Shown here: one piece after another, positions 54,010 through 62,754 of the stretch | How the letters are laid out: each line of letters begins with the position of its first letter | How positions within the stretch are numbered: position 1 is the stretch's first letter | From: Ensifer adhaerens | GTDB taxonomy: Bacteria; Pseudomonadota; Alphaproteobacteria; Rhizobiales; Rhizobiaceae | Reading direction: 5' to 3' | Assembly (NCBI RefSeq): GCF_020035535.1 | Contig: NZ_CP083351.1 | Location: forward strand, 496,001 to 560,000 | DNA: 64,000 nt | The notes under the pieces: generated by a model | The model's input: only the letters and a program-made list of their open reading frames with translations | Databases searched by the model: none | What the model was told of the DNA's origin: nothing | Position numbers and translations under genes: made by a program

Positions 54010-55758
54010 ATGAACATTGCGCATATGCAGGAACAGCGATTGAAGGCACTCGAGTTGACAAACTCCGGAGCTCCGAGACTGCCATCCAATCCCTTCTTCG
54101 GTGTCGGAGCTATTACGGATGCGGCCACCGACGAAGTGGACAGCCGCCTTCGGCGCCTGGCGTTCGATGCCTGGATCGAGAAGACCTATCGCAAGTTTGA
54201 CGACAGGGGGAATGACATTGGCGGCTTCACCACCGCCGAGATCTCCCGCAGCATGCACCGCGGTTATCCGGCCGACAAAATCCTCACCGACATGATGCGG
54301 TCTATCCATCGCTACTTCGGTTTCCCGAAGACCAATCGCATGGCCGTCGGGCTCGGCGGCGGACACAGTGGCTTTACTGTCTGCGTGCAACATCTGATGA
54401 ACGCAAATGACGCCTCGCAGCGCATTTATGTCGACACACCGCGACCGGAAAGCGATCCGTCCAGGGCCGCTGGCTTCTTCCGCCAGTCCTGGGCAACCCA
54501 ATTGATCGAGATGCAGCGCTTCGCCGAAAACGGTTGCGAGAGCCGTATCCATTTCGCCGACAGCGAAGGCATCATTCCAACCGCAGAAGAGCTGACCAGC
54601 CTTGGCGTTTCGATCTTCGTCGGTGTCGGTCACGAAACGACCGGTGCCAATGCCTATACCAGCCGCGAGATCGGCGAATTGCTGAAGTGGATCGACGGCG
54701 ATCCGCAACACCGTCATGCGGTGTTCGATGCGACCTCGATGCTCGGGGCAATGCCGTGGGAGCCCGAACTGGTGGCCGCAGTGATGGCCAAATGCTGCCT
54801 GTTCATGCCGTTCCAGAAGGCGATCGGCGGTGTGTCGGGCTACTTCGTCGCCTCGTTTACGCCGCATGCACTGGCACTCATCGAGAAGAACCAGCAAGAT
54901 CCCCCCTGGGCGATCCCGCGCCAGCTCAAGATCGCTCCGCCGGTCGATCCGAGACAACCCTTTTCAGCCAAGCGCTCTGTTGACGCCGGACCGTTTTATG
55001 ACGCCAGCGAAGACCGCATGCTTGGTGGCGTCATCAACACCTATAGCGCGCTTGCCTTTGCCGAGACTACGTTCGGGCTTTTGCAGTCTGAAGCCCGGGT
55101 CGGCTCTGTCGTTGACCTCAACCGCCGTTCGGCAGCCAACCGCAAGGCGATCGACGAATGGGTCCAGTCCAACGCCCTTTTGTCGTTGACGGTGACCGAT
55201 CCTGAGCGCCGCGGCGCCGCAGTGACGCTCCTGAAGGTCGAAGACGACGGGATTTTCGATCCCGACATCCACGCCCGCATCATTGCCCGCTCGAAGCAAC
55301 TGCTCGGTTATGAGGGCATTACCCATCCAAACGGCGAGTACGAACGGGGTCTTGATGCTGCTCGCTACGTCAACGCCTTCCCGGGCACGCCAGGCGACTA
55401 TCGCGCCTGGGTTGGCGGCATCCGCGAGCCGGAAGACGTCGTCGCCCTCCTCGAAAATCTAAAATACGCCTATCTGCGGGCCAAGATCGTCGTCCTTGAA
55501 GAGGAACTGGCCAAGAAGGGCGTTACCTTCGAAGCGCTCAAGACATCGGATGGTTCGATGCGCAAGGACGATCCGACGCGCGCCTATACCGTGCTCGTCG
55601 CCGACCTGATTGGCTTGCGCTTTGACGCCGCCGGCAACCCGGATCACAGCGAAATCAAGGCCTATGTCGAGGAGAAGGGCGGTGTCTTCCATCTCGGGCC
55701 GCTCAATGACCGTTCATCGCTTGAGAAGGGCAGGGTTCATTTCTTCTACCAGCCCTGA
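54010..55758 (+). CDS. Class V aminotransferase (SerC-like) with an odd C-terminal tail
   Basis: 582 residues. Residues about 15-480 are a PLP-dependent fold-type I aminotransferase; the Schiff-base lysine is Lys270 in MPFQKAIGGVSGYF, the phosphoserine aminotransferase pattern. Other phrases are VGLGGGHSGFTVCVQHLM and GVGHETTGANAYTSREIGE. Residues about 495-582 (YTVLVADLIGLRFDAAGNPD, HSEIKAYVEEKGGVFH and GRVHFFYQP) look like the first 85 residues of a D-isomer-specific 2-hydroxyacid dehydrogenase. The ORF ends there, so the tail may be a truncated fusion partner. The enzyme could make a phosphorylated amino acid; the true substrate is uncertain. Confidence 0.75.
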   Translation: MNIAHMQEQRLKALELTNSGAPRLPSNPFFGVGAITDAATDEVDSRLRRLAFDAWIEKTYRKFDDRGNDIGGFTTAEISRSMHRGYPADKILTDMMRSIHRYFGFPKTNRMAVGLGGGHSGFTVCVQHLMNANDASQRIYVDTPRPESDPSRAAGFFRQSWATQLIEMQRFAENGCESRIHFADSEGIIPTAEELTSLGVSIFVGVGHETTGANAYTSREIGELLKWIDGDPQHRHAVFDATSMLGAMPWEPELVAAVMAKCCLFMPFQKAIGGVSGYFVASFTPHALALIEKNQQDPPWAIPRQLKIAPPVDPRQPFSAKRSVDAGPFYDASEDRMLGGVINTYSALAFAETTFGLLQSEARVGSVVDLNRRSAANRKAIDEWVQSNALLSLTVTDPERRGAAVTLLKVEDDGIFDPDIHARIIARSKQLLGYEGITHPNGEYERGLDAARYVNAFPGTPGDYRAWVGGIREPEDVVALLENLKYAYLRAKIVVLEEELAKKGVTFEALKTSDGSMRKDDPTRAYTVLVADLIGLRFDAAGNPDHSEIKAYVEEKGGVFHLGPLNDRSSLEKGRVHFFYQP

Positions 55759-55858
55759 CCGGGCGGAAGCGTTGGTTCGCGCGCATCTCGATCTATCGCG
55801 CAGGAACATGGCGATGTATGCCGCCCCGGAAGGCATGGCAATTTCTCTCGGCGTGTAA
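55745..55858 (+). pseudogene. Possible C-terminal remnant of a GntR-type regulator
   Basis: Immediately after the aminotransferase stop, another frame reads PDRAEALVRAHLDLSRRNMA and ends at 55858. This is like the last helix of the FCD ligand-binding domain of GntR regulators (DPERAEALMRxHI). Nothing else of the gene is present. The fragment is too short for certainty. Confidence 0.3.
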
Positions 55859-56153
55859 CCGTTGCAAGGTGAGGGGACTTGAATTTGTTTGACCCTTTTA
55901 ATGGGTCATTTATGGCAGAGAACCGGATTTATGGCCCATTAAAAGGGGCATTAAACAAGTCGGCGCACGCGCTCTCGTATAAAACTGAGCCCAGGATGGT
56001 CGCTCTTGCGAGCGAGTAGCGCTGGAGCAAGGCAGCACGGACTGCCGTCGTCAGGACCCCACAATAGGACCGTGGCCTTATTTTCTCCGGTCCACACGTT
56101 AGCATCTTCTGGCAAAGAGGCTGGTCTCACCGCAACAGTCGGCTGGGGGACGC
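55759..56153. other. Intergenic with an inverted repeat
   Basis: About 395 bases: a possible GntR remnant at its left end, then an AT-rich inverted repeat at 55886-55957, then nothing recognised up to the next start codon. Confidence 0.4.
55886..55957. repeat. Imperfect inverted repeat with CCCTTTTAATGGG core
   Basis: The left arm TGTTTGACCCTTTTAATGGG (55886-55905) and the reverse complement of the right arm (55931-55957) share TGTTT and CCCTTTTAATGGG. The centre holds a further ATGGC/ATGGCC pair in direct orientation. It could fold into a long stem or be a two-site operator. Confidence 0.6.
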
Positions 56154-56468
56154 ATGAAAAGTACTGAAGACGTCATTGCCGAGTTGACCCGTGCCGCGCT
56201 CCACGTTGACGCCCTGTCGGAAGGTGAAAAGCTCAGCGTGATCGCCCGTGCCTACGTCACGATCCAGGAGGGCTGGGAAGTGCTCGGACAGCCCGAACGA
56301 CAAATTGCGTCACTCGAAACCATGGACGTCATTCGTGCCGGCGGAGTACCGGTCCATCTCTACGATGATGAAATGCGTGCGATCCTTGAGGAAGCGATCA
56401 AGGTCATCCAGCAGATCGAGGCGGCCATGCAGGCGAAAAAGAACGCGACAGGCGCATCCGATCCTTGA
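56154..56468 (+). CDS. Small hypothetical protein, 104 residues
   Basis: Helical and soluble: STEDVIAELTRAALHVDALS, YVTIQEGWEVLGQPERQIAS and IRAGGVPVHLYDDEMRAILE with a C-terminal helix. It reads like a real protein, and GGGGGACGC precedes the ATG. No family recognised. Monocistronic. Confidence 0.55.
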   Translation: MKSTEDVIAELTRAALHVDALSEGEKLSVIARAYVTIQEGWEVLGQPERQIASLETMDVIRAGGVPVHLYDDEMRAILEEAIKVIQQIEAAMQAKKNATGASDP

Positions 56469-56593
56469 CGACTGCCGACGCCAATCTCGATCGAAACGCT
56501 ACTCTGGACCGACCGCCGGCGTCGGCCACATCCATGCCTCTGCGTGGCGTCACCCTCCATTAAGGTAGTTACGGCGCCTCCCGGTGGCTGAGC

Positions 56594-56800
56594 CTACTCG
56601 CCGACGAGGCCATCGAAGACTTCAAGCATGGCATCGCTGATTGCCTTGCCGAGCGCCGCTGCGGTCTCAGTCAACGCTTCTTCGTTTGCTTCGCGGGCGG
56701 CGATCGCAAGGGCTGCGCCTTCGATCGCCACGATTTCCTGCGCGCGTTCAATTGCCCAGAGTGCAAAATCGCTGCGGTTGCTGATTTCGATCGTTTCCAT
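56594..56800 (-). CDS. Small hypothetical protein, 68 residues
   Basis: ETIEISNRSDFALWAIERAQ, then a long Ala/Glu-rich helix (ALAIAAREANEEALTETAAA) and VFDGLVGE. The ATG at 56800 has AGAGGA 5 bases upstream. Function is unknown. Confidence 0.55.
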   Translation of the reverse strand: METIEISNRSDFALWAIERAQEIVAIEGAALAIAAREANEEALTETAAALGKAISDAMLEVFDGLVGE

Positions 56801-57388
56801 GATTTCCTCTGAAAGTGAATGAAGTTCCTTACACCGTTTGTGCAGCAAACTAAGTGTCCTCTGGCGGCTGGCAATGCCGAAGCAGCCTCATGGCGTGACC
56901 TCTGCAGCATAAATGTGCCAGATGCCAGGAACATCACGCAGTGCGGTTTCGCCTCGTGGGTGAAATTTGGCTCCCGAGCCAACCACCAAATCTCTCACCG
57001 TTGATAGGCGATGTTCAGTCCGTCACTTCTCGCATAGTGCGTGCTCGGTCGCATGGTTGAAGATAGCACGCCTCTAGCGGCTGTGCTTCTCACCATCTTG
57101 GGCCAGTGCCTGCCGCAAATTGACCATCCTTTCCCAAGGAGCTGTCTGACGCCGGGGCCTAGGACACCCGAATTTTTGCTAATCACAACGGGTTAGAAAT
57201 CCACGTTCGTACTCAATGCGTTCTCAGATCGTTCAATGAGTATTAGGAGTTAATCTCTGCTTCGCGGGTCAACTATTGGGCGAGCTCGCTGCGGTCGCGC
57301 GATCTGGACCACCACCTCCAACGCGCCCTGAAAGGAACAATCCCAGGCTTGACCGATTGGGAAGGCATCCACCACGGGGATCAAGCTG
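56801..57388. other. Intergenic, no gene recognised
   Basis: About 590 bases. A weak promoter-like match at 57334-57358 (GGAAC, 18 bases, TT) precedes the flavodoxin-fold gene; nothing else stands out. Confidence 0.35.
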
Positions 57389-58498
57389 ATGGGAAAACCT
57401 TCTGGTAGCGATGTTCCTTCGACAGCGACCGAACCGCGCAAGGGAACGCCAAGTCCACGACTGGAGGAAGCCGAGTTTCGCCGGCGTTTCCTTACCCGGT
57501 TTCAGGATCCGGCCTTCGAGGCGCTTCAAGAGGAACTCAACAAGATCGCTTCCGCGGCATGGGACGCTTACGAACAGGAGCGAAAAGCCCCGCGAACGCA
57601 AAAGGCGGGCGCCGCCTTCAAGGACCCGGACTACGATCTCTCTATCGACTGGCTTGCAGCCCGTTCGGACATCCAGGATGCGCAAAAACGCCACGATGAC
57701 CCTGATGCCCCCGCCCGCATCCTCCTCATCAGTGGATCATCGCGCAGCGAGCATACGTGCCCCGGCGAAATGTCGAAGACATACCGGTTGGTGAAAATCG
57801 CCAAGGAGACGATTGACGACATGACCGGCATGGCAACGACCGTGCTCGAACTCAATCGGCTTGCGTCGGAATATGGGCGAAGCATCCACCCCTGCAAGGC
57901 GTGTTTTTCGACCTCGCCAGCACTCTGCCACTGGCCCTGCTCGTGCTATCCGAACTATTCGCTCGGGCAGGTGCACGACTGGATGAACGAGATCTATCCG
58001 ATGTGGGTTGAGGCGCATGGGGTGATGATCATAACGCCGGTCAACTGGTACCAGGTTTCCTCACCGGTAAAACTGATGATGGACCGGCTTGTTTGCGCTG
58101 ATGGAGGCAATTCGGATCCGACATCAACCAAGGGGAAGAACGCGGCACTGGCCAAGGCGCTGGAACTAGAAGGTTGGAGCTACCCGCGGCATCTCGCGGG
58201 CAGGGTCTTTTCCGTCGTGGTCCATGGCGATGCTGCTGGCGTCGAGAATGTTCGGCGCAGCCTTTCGGACTGGCTGTCCGATATGCAGCTTCAAGCAGCC
58301 GGGCCGCTGGCCGAAATTGACCGCTACATCGGCTATTGGAAACCTTATGGGTCGAGCCATGAGGAACTGGACGCAGATGAGGCAGTGCAGGACGAGATCC
58401 GCAATGCTGCTCGAACCTTGGCGCAAGCGGTCTCAGCCAAGCGGGCCGGAAAGCGTTCATCACCGGGAAGCGACCTCACCCAGCCAAGGGACAAGTAG
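57389..58498 (+). CDS. Flavodoxin-fold NAD(P)H-dependent oxidoreductase
   Basis: 369 residues: a charged helical N-terminal extension (about 1-105), then an NADPH-dependent FMN reductase/flavodoxin fold with the phosphate-binding loop ISGSSRSEHTCPGEMSKT and TPVNWYQVSSPVKLMMDRLV. A Cys-rich insert (CKACFSTSPALCHWPCSCYP) could bind metal or an iron-sulfur cluster, as in the family of iron-sulfur flavoproteins. The ATG at 57389 follows GGGGATCAAGCTG. A predicted cytoplasmic quinone or nitro reductase-like enzyme; substrate unknown. Confidence 0.75.
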   Translation: MGKPSGSDVPSTATEPRKGTPSPRLEEAEFRRRFLTRFQDPAFEALQEELNKIASAAWDAYEQERKAPRTQKAGAAFKDPDYDLSIDWLAARSDIQDAQKRHDDPDAPARILLISGSSRSEHTCPGEMSKTYRLVKIAKETIDDMTGMATTVLELNRLASEYGRSIHPCKACFSTSPALCHWPCSCYPNYSLGQVHDWMNEIYPMWVEAHGVMIITPVNWYQVSSPVKLMMDRLVCADGGNSDPTSTKGKNAALAKALELEGWSYPRHLAGRVFSVVVHGDAAGVENVRRSLSDWLSDMQLQAAGPLAEIDRYIGYWKPYGSSHEELDADEAVQDEIRNAARTLAQAVSAKRAGKRSSPGSDLTQPRDK

Positions 58499-58661
58499 TC
58501 GAGATTTGCCTGCTCAAGGAACGTCCCGAGCGTTGGCGCTGCATCCCCCACAGGCAGGTGTCGACGTATCTTGTTCCTTGGCGCATTGCGTTTCGCTCAC
58601 GCCATTGGAAAAGAAGGGTTTCCAATTCCTCTAGGGGACCTCCTGGCCGCGCAAAATCCAA

Positions 58662-58687
58662 GGAACAAGGATCAAATTGGCGGGTTT
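58662..58687 (+). promoter_or_regulatory. Predicted EcfG/RpoE2 promoter of the membrane stress operon
   Basis: GGAAC at 58662-58666, 17 bases, GTTT at 58684-58687, about 47 bases before the first start codon. Confidence 0.6.
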
Positions 58688-58733
58688 GAAGCGCACTAAG
58701 CCGGGCTGCAGCCCGTTCGAGGAGGAGACCGAA

Positions 58734-59315
58734 ATGATAGACGACCCCAGGGATCGCAGACCCCAGTTGCAAGAAAGGCTATCGCCGTCGCAAGAGAGTA
58801 ATCGGCAACAGGAAGACGTTGACAACAATTCTATCGATTGGCGGGCTGAAACGCGGACCGAAAATCGAGCCGGTGGAAATTCACCAGCGAATGGACCGGC
58901 CACCCAGGCTAAGGCGGCCGCGTCCCAGGTCGTGGATCATGAAAAGAGTGCGCTTGCCCGTCAACTTCGCGGTCTTGCAGGCGCCATGGAAAAGGTCGGG
59001 GCTGAACTTCGCCAGTCGGACCAGCCAGGACTTGGACGCTATACGCAGCAGATCGGCAACTCGATCGGACGGCTGGCGCACGACTGCGAAGACAAGGAAC
59101 TGGGCGAAATAGCGTCGATGGCGGAAGACTTCGGGCGCAAGCAGCCTTTGGCCTTTCTTGGCATGGCAGCGATTGCCGGCCTGGCGGCAAGTCGCTTCCT
59201 GTCGGCTTCAGCCGAGCGGACCCACAACAATCCGGAAAAACCTCGACCAAATCCTGGCCCTCCAGGCGGAAAGGATGGCGATTGGGACTTTGAAAAGGAG
59301 CTGGGCGATGCTTAA
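58734..59315 (+). CDS. Soluble-to-membrane protein, first gene of a three-gene stress operon
   Basis: 193 residues. A polar, disordered N-terminus (about 1-60), a helical middle (KSALARQLRGLAGAMEKVGA and RYTQQIGNSIGRLAHDCEDK) and a hydrophobic segment PLAFLGMAAIAGLAASRFLS near residue 150, then a Pro-rich tail. This is the usual first partner of DUF1469 and DUF3618 genes in rhizobia. GGAGGAG precedes the ATG at 58734. Its last 8 bases overlap the next gene. Confidence 0.68.
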   Translation: MIDDPRDRRPQLQERLSPSQESNRQQEDVDNNSIDWRAETRTENRAGGNSPANGPATQAKAAASQVVDHEKSALARQLRGLAGAMEKVGAELRQSDQPGLGRYTQQIGNSIGRLAHDCEDKELGEIASMAEDFGRKQPLAFLGMAAIAGLAASRFLSASAERTHNNPEKPRPNPGPPGGKDGDWDFEKELGDA

Positions 59316-59727
59316 CCCTCGTGACGAACGGTCCCTGCCGGATCTCATGACAGGATTGGTGACGGATATTTCCGGGCTTTTCCGAAAGGAAATCGATCTC
59401 GCCAAGGCGGAGGCCGGCGAAAATCTCGATCGGGCAATCGGCAGCCTTGAGACGCTCCTTGTTGGGCTCATCTTTGCCATTGCAGCCATTGGCGTGCTTT
59501 TAAGCGCCGTTGTGGTGGGGCTTGGCGCGTTCTTGATCGCGCAGGGAATGCATGAAGCCAACGCCCACGCCTTATCGGCGATTATCGTCGGTGCTTTCGT
59601 GGCGATCCTTGCATGGGTGATGATTTCGCGCAGCCTCACAAAGCTTGGAAACCGCAGTGTTCGCTTCGACAAGACAACGGCGTCCCTCCAGCGTGACCTT
59701 GATGTGGCCAAGGAGACAGTACGATGA
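59308..59727 (+). CDS. DUF1469/phage holin superfamily III-like membrane protein (YqjE type)
   Basis: 139 residues with the family start LPDLMTGLVTDISGLFRKEI, then LAKAEAGENL and two adjacent membrane helices (LLVGLIFAIAAIGVLLSAVV and ALSAIIVGAFVAILAWVMIS). Such YqjE-like proteins sit in the inner membrane with YqjD/ElaB-like partners. The ATG at 59308 overlaps the preceding gene by 8 bases, and the stop overlaps the next start (ATGA), so the three proteins are made together. Confidence 0.8.
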   Translation: MLNPRDERSLPDLMTGLVTDISGLFRKEIDLAKAEAGENLDRAIGSLETLLVGLIFAIAAIGVLLSAVVVGLGAFLIAQGMHEANAHALSAIIVGAFVAILAWVMISRSLTKLGNRSVRFDKTTASLQRDLDVAKETVR

Positions 59728-60668
59728 GCGCCGACACCCATTCACCTGCCGAATTACAGCGCGAGATCGAAGCCGATCGGCAAAGGATTGAAGAGAAGCT
59801 TCATGCCATCCAGGAGCGGATGTCGCCTGGCGAATTGATGGATGAGTTCCTTGCCTATGCGAGGCGCAACGGCGGAACCGAGTTCCTGAGCAACCTTGGC
59901 GTTGCGATGAAGGCAAATCCCATTCCCGTTGCGCTTACGGGTATCGGTCTGGCCTGGCTCCTTGCAGACCCGGCGTCCCGGGCGCCCCAAACTGCAGTGA
60001 AGGACAATGGTGTAGACGACTATCCGCTCGCGTCCGTGAATGGCGGCTTGCGGCGCGTTGGGCCGGTCGAGGCGAATTTCGGTGAGCGATATAGCCATTT
60101 CGAAGATCAAAATGGCAATCGCTTTAGGGCCCGCACTGATGCCGCTGGTCGAAGGGCAGGTCACTTCGTCGACCCTCAAGGTACGGTCTATCGCGGCTTT
60201 GCCGACGCCACGGGACGCGCCGTCGATGAAATCCGCGACGAGGCAGGCAACGTCTTCGACGACGCCTCCGGATGGGCGTCGTCAACCTGGCGAGAAATGA
60301 AAGGTGCAGCAAGCAGCCTTTCAGACAGCATAGCTGGCACCGGCCGGTCGATGGCAGACAGTGCCCGGGGTATTGGCCAGACTGCCCAGACCCGAGGAGC
60401 GGAGTTGAATGCGGCCATCTTGAAGAACTTCCGCGACCAGCCTCTCGTTGGAGGTGCGCTTGCCTTCGCAATCGGTGCTGCGATCGGTGCCGCGCTGCCC
60501 GCAACCGCGCTGGAGGATGAGACTGCCGGCAAGGCTGCTGACCGGGTTCGCGATCAGCTTGCAGCGACTGCCGATGCAGCTGCAGAGGGTGCGATCGAGG
60601 GCGCGAAGGGAGCTCTCGATGACACAGCCAGAAAACCACCGCATGACATGGTTAGGGATCGCCCGTAG
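59724..60668 (+). CDS. DUF3618 protein
   Basis: 314 residues. The opening SPAELQREIEADRQRIEEKL is the DUF3618 hallmark, followed by a membrane-like segment IPVALTGIGLAWLLADP, a long polar middle with helical repeats, and a second hydrophobic region (LVGGALAFAIGAAIGAALPA). Third gene of the operon, coupled by ATGA. Together with the two upstream proteins it probably forms an inner-membrane complex induced by general stress (inference from promoter and company). Confidence 0.8.
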   Translation: MSADTHSPAELQREIEADRQRIEEKLHAIQERMSPGELMDEFLAYARRNGGTEFLSNLGVAMKANPIPVALTGIGLAWLLADPASRAPQTAVKDNGVDDYPLASVNGGLRRVGPVEANFGERYSHFEDQNGNRFRARTDAAGRRAGHFVDPQGTVYRGFADATGRAVDEIRDEAGNVFDDASGWASSTWREMKGAASSLSDSIAGTGRSMADSARGIGQTAQTRGAELNAAILKNFRDQPLVGGALAFAIGAAIGAALPATALEDETAGKAADRVRDQLAATADAAAEGAIEGAKGALDDTARKPPHDMVRDRP

Positions 60669-61067
60669 GGCGCCCAGCAGAGATGCAGTTTGCCTGAAAA
60701 TACAGCCTTGCAAGCCAAGGACAGCCGGCCCCGCAATACGAAAGACAAGGGTGGCCGGCTGCGACGTCGGCGTGATGCGCCGTCTGCTTCGGTCCGCCGC
60801 AAAGTGGACCTTCGTTGCTTACCCGATCACCGACCCAAAGTCGACGAGAAGGGCAGGGAAGGCCATGCAAACAGTCTATATGCAGCGCTTGGTGCGCCTC
60901 AAATGCAACAGCGTGATAAATGCGGGACAGCCTACCAGAAAGAGCAAGCGTTGGGGGCGCCTTCAGTCCCGGGGCCCCCTCGTCGCATCGTTGGAGCATA
61001 GGATACGAGGGGAGCAACTTTTTACCATGGCGTCGGTCCGGGCTCGGCGAAAAATGAGGGTTGGCGC
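60669..61067. other. Intergenic, no gene recognised
   Basis: About 400 bases. Frames are open on both strands, but none has a ribosome binding site with a protein-like start. Confidence 0.35.
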
Positions 61068-61335
61068 TCAGCTAAGATCCACCTGGCCGACATTGTCTTT
61101 GTAGTCGTCTTTTGGATCCACGCCGAACAACATTTTGACGCCAGCCCAAAGGCTGGACGCATCCTTCCAGATTTCCGCGTGCTCAGGTTCCAGTCGCAAG
61201 AGAACCAGCTTTGCGTCGCCCTTGCCACCTTCATACCAGGCAGCGACGAACGGATTCCACAGTCGTTCGATCGTTGCGCGGTCATTGTCGATAACAAGGT
61301 TGCCGTGGATCGCTGCGAAGACATCGTGTCTGCAG
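61068..61335 (-). pseudogene. C-terminal half of a pyridoxamine-5-phosphate-oxidase-like stress protein
   Basis: The recognisable part is VFAAIHGNLVIDNDRATIER followed by LWNPFVAAWYEGG, AEIWKDASSLWAGVKMLFGV and a C-terminal DNVGQVDLS. This is the second half of the general stress protein 26-like flavin/PPOX fold (normally about 150 residues). The N-terminal half, including the flavin-binding strands, is absent; upstream codons in the same frame are unrelated. It is a truncated gene. Confidence 0.65.
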
Positions 61336-61781
61336 CGCACAGAGGATCTGATCTCGAGGGCCGAGGCAGTCGGGGTTGGGGCATCTTGAGCGAATCCAGC
61401 CGGCTGAATGAGGTTGCGGCGGGGACGTCTGGCCAAAAGAGTTTGTTGACCCGCTACTCTACAAATCTCTGGAACAGACCTTTCCTCTACTCTTGTCTGA
61501 TTGGAAGCCGGCGTCCGGTAAATTGGAGCCCTAGGGCAACAATGGAGAAGTTGGATCGCCTTTCGAGCAGCGGTTCCCGGCGACCCCTCGGCGAGGAGAT
61601 CCGTATCACCACTCGGGGTCACTGGCGGCTTCAGGTTCGAGGTCGTTAACCGAACACTGGCATAATCGCGTGAAGGGCGATATCAAGCCGTCGTGTCCGC
61701 CACGAACCCGTCCCACAATCTTCGAGCCGCATTCAATCCGCTCGAACGGGGACGAAGGGAAGCGAAAATGAAAGGCGCGCC
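61336..61781. other. Intergenic, degenerate
   Basis: About 450 bases between two broken genes. Nothing recognised. Confidence 0.35.
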
Positions 61782-62754
61782 ATGAGCCTGACCACCGGCT
61801 TGAGCGATCGATACCCGCACCTGGGGTTCGACGAACGTCCATTGGCGGTCCAATGCGGCGCCGGTTGGCTGGGCATCCTGCACGCATTCTTCGTCGACGC
61901 CGACAAAGCCATGGCTACAGGCGGCTCATTCACGCTGTTAGAGGTGAGGGGGAAGGTGGGGGGCTTGTGCATCGACCTTGCCACGGCAGACCTCGCGCCC
62001 GAGGCTCACCGTGCGATCACTGATGCTCAGCGGTTGGCATCACTGCGATCCCTTTAACGTCTGCGAGATCTGCGGACGCCGGGGACAGCTGAATACATTC
62101 GGCGGCCGCTGGAAGGTCCTCTGCAGCGACCACGCAGATGGTGCACTTGGTCGGGGTGATCATCTCGAAGGCCCACGTGTCGCACTCGATGTCTATTCGC
62201 CCGAAACAGATCCGTTCGTAGCAGCGCGGCCAACTGTTAGAGAGTTCGACACAGCTCCTATTGTTGAAGGATGGCTGATCGAGGAGCAGGGTGGGGGCGG
62301 CCCGCGTCCCTGGCTATATGGATGGTTTTTCGGCCAGCCTGGTACGAACAACGGCGAGCATGGGGCCACGGATCCCATCGTGCAGATGGACGACATGGTG
62401 CCTCCGCGGTGGGCGCGGACAGAAAACGGACTTTACCGGCTCGGGAATTATTACCCACCGGCCGAACGCGAGATACGTTACTGGGCGCAGAAGCTCGCCC
62501 GACGTCCTGTCGTCTGTGGCGAGCCTCCAGGTGGCAGCCACGACGTTGAGGCGATGCTTGTCTTCCTCCGCTCGACCGGCCGCCTGCGATCGATGAAGAT
62601 CGATCGCATGGAACATGCCTATAGCGAAGAGCAACAACGCCATAGTTCGGTTCAAGGGATGGTTCGATTGGAAACCCAGAGCGCAACGTCGCTTGGGGCT
62701 GGGGCGCGCTCTGGGGATCACAAGCGCCAAGTGCGGCTGACGCTCAACCAGTAA
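61782..62754 (+). pseudogene. Frameshifted hypothetical gene with a zinc-finger-like motif
   Basis: The first frame (61782-62057) encodes LTTGLSDRYPHLGFDERPLA, LLEVRGKVGGLCIDLAT and ends at LASLRSL-stop. The next frame continues without a gap as FNVCEICGRRGQLNTFGGRW then LCSDHAD, a Cys4/CysHis metal-binding pattern. A single extra T in the CTTT near 62056 explains the break. Downstream the second frame stays open to 62754 with a different-looking part (VPPRWARTENGLYRLGNYYP, AMLVFLRSTGRLRSMKIDRM), possibly a second module. Not assigned to a named family. Confidence 0.5.

Noticed and set aside
60690..61001. Forward and reverse frames after the DUF3618 gene
   Set aside because: Both are of extreme composition and lack start signals. 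A short opening MRRLLRSAAKW near 60776 resembles small rhizobial basic proteins, but it continues into implausible sequence.
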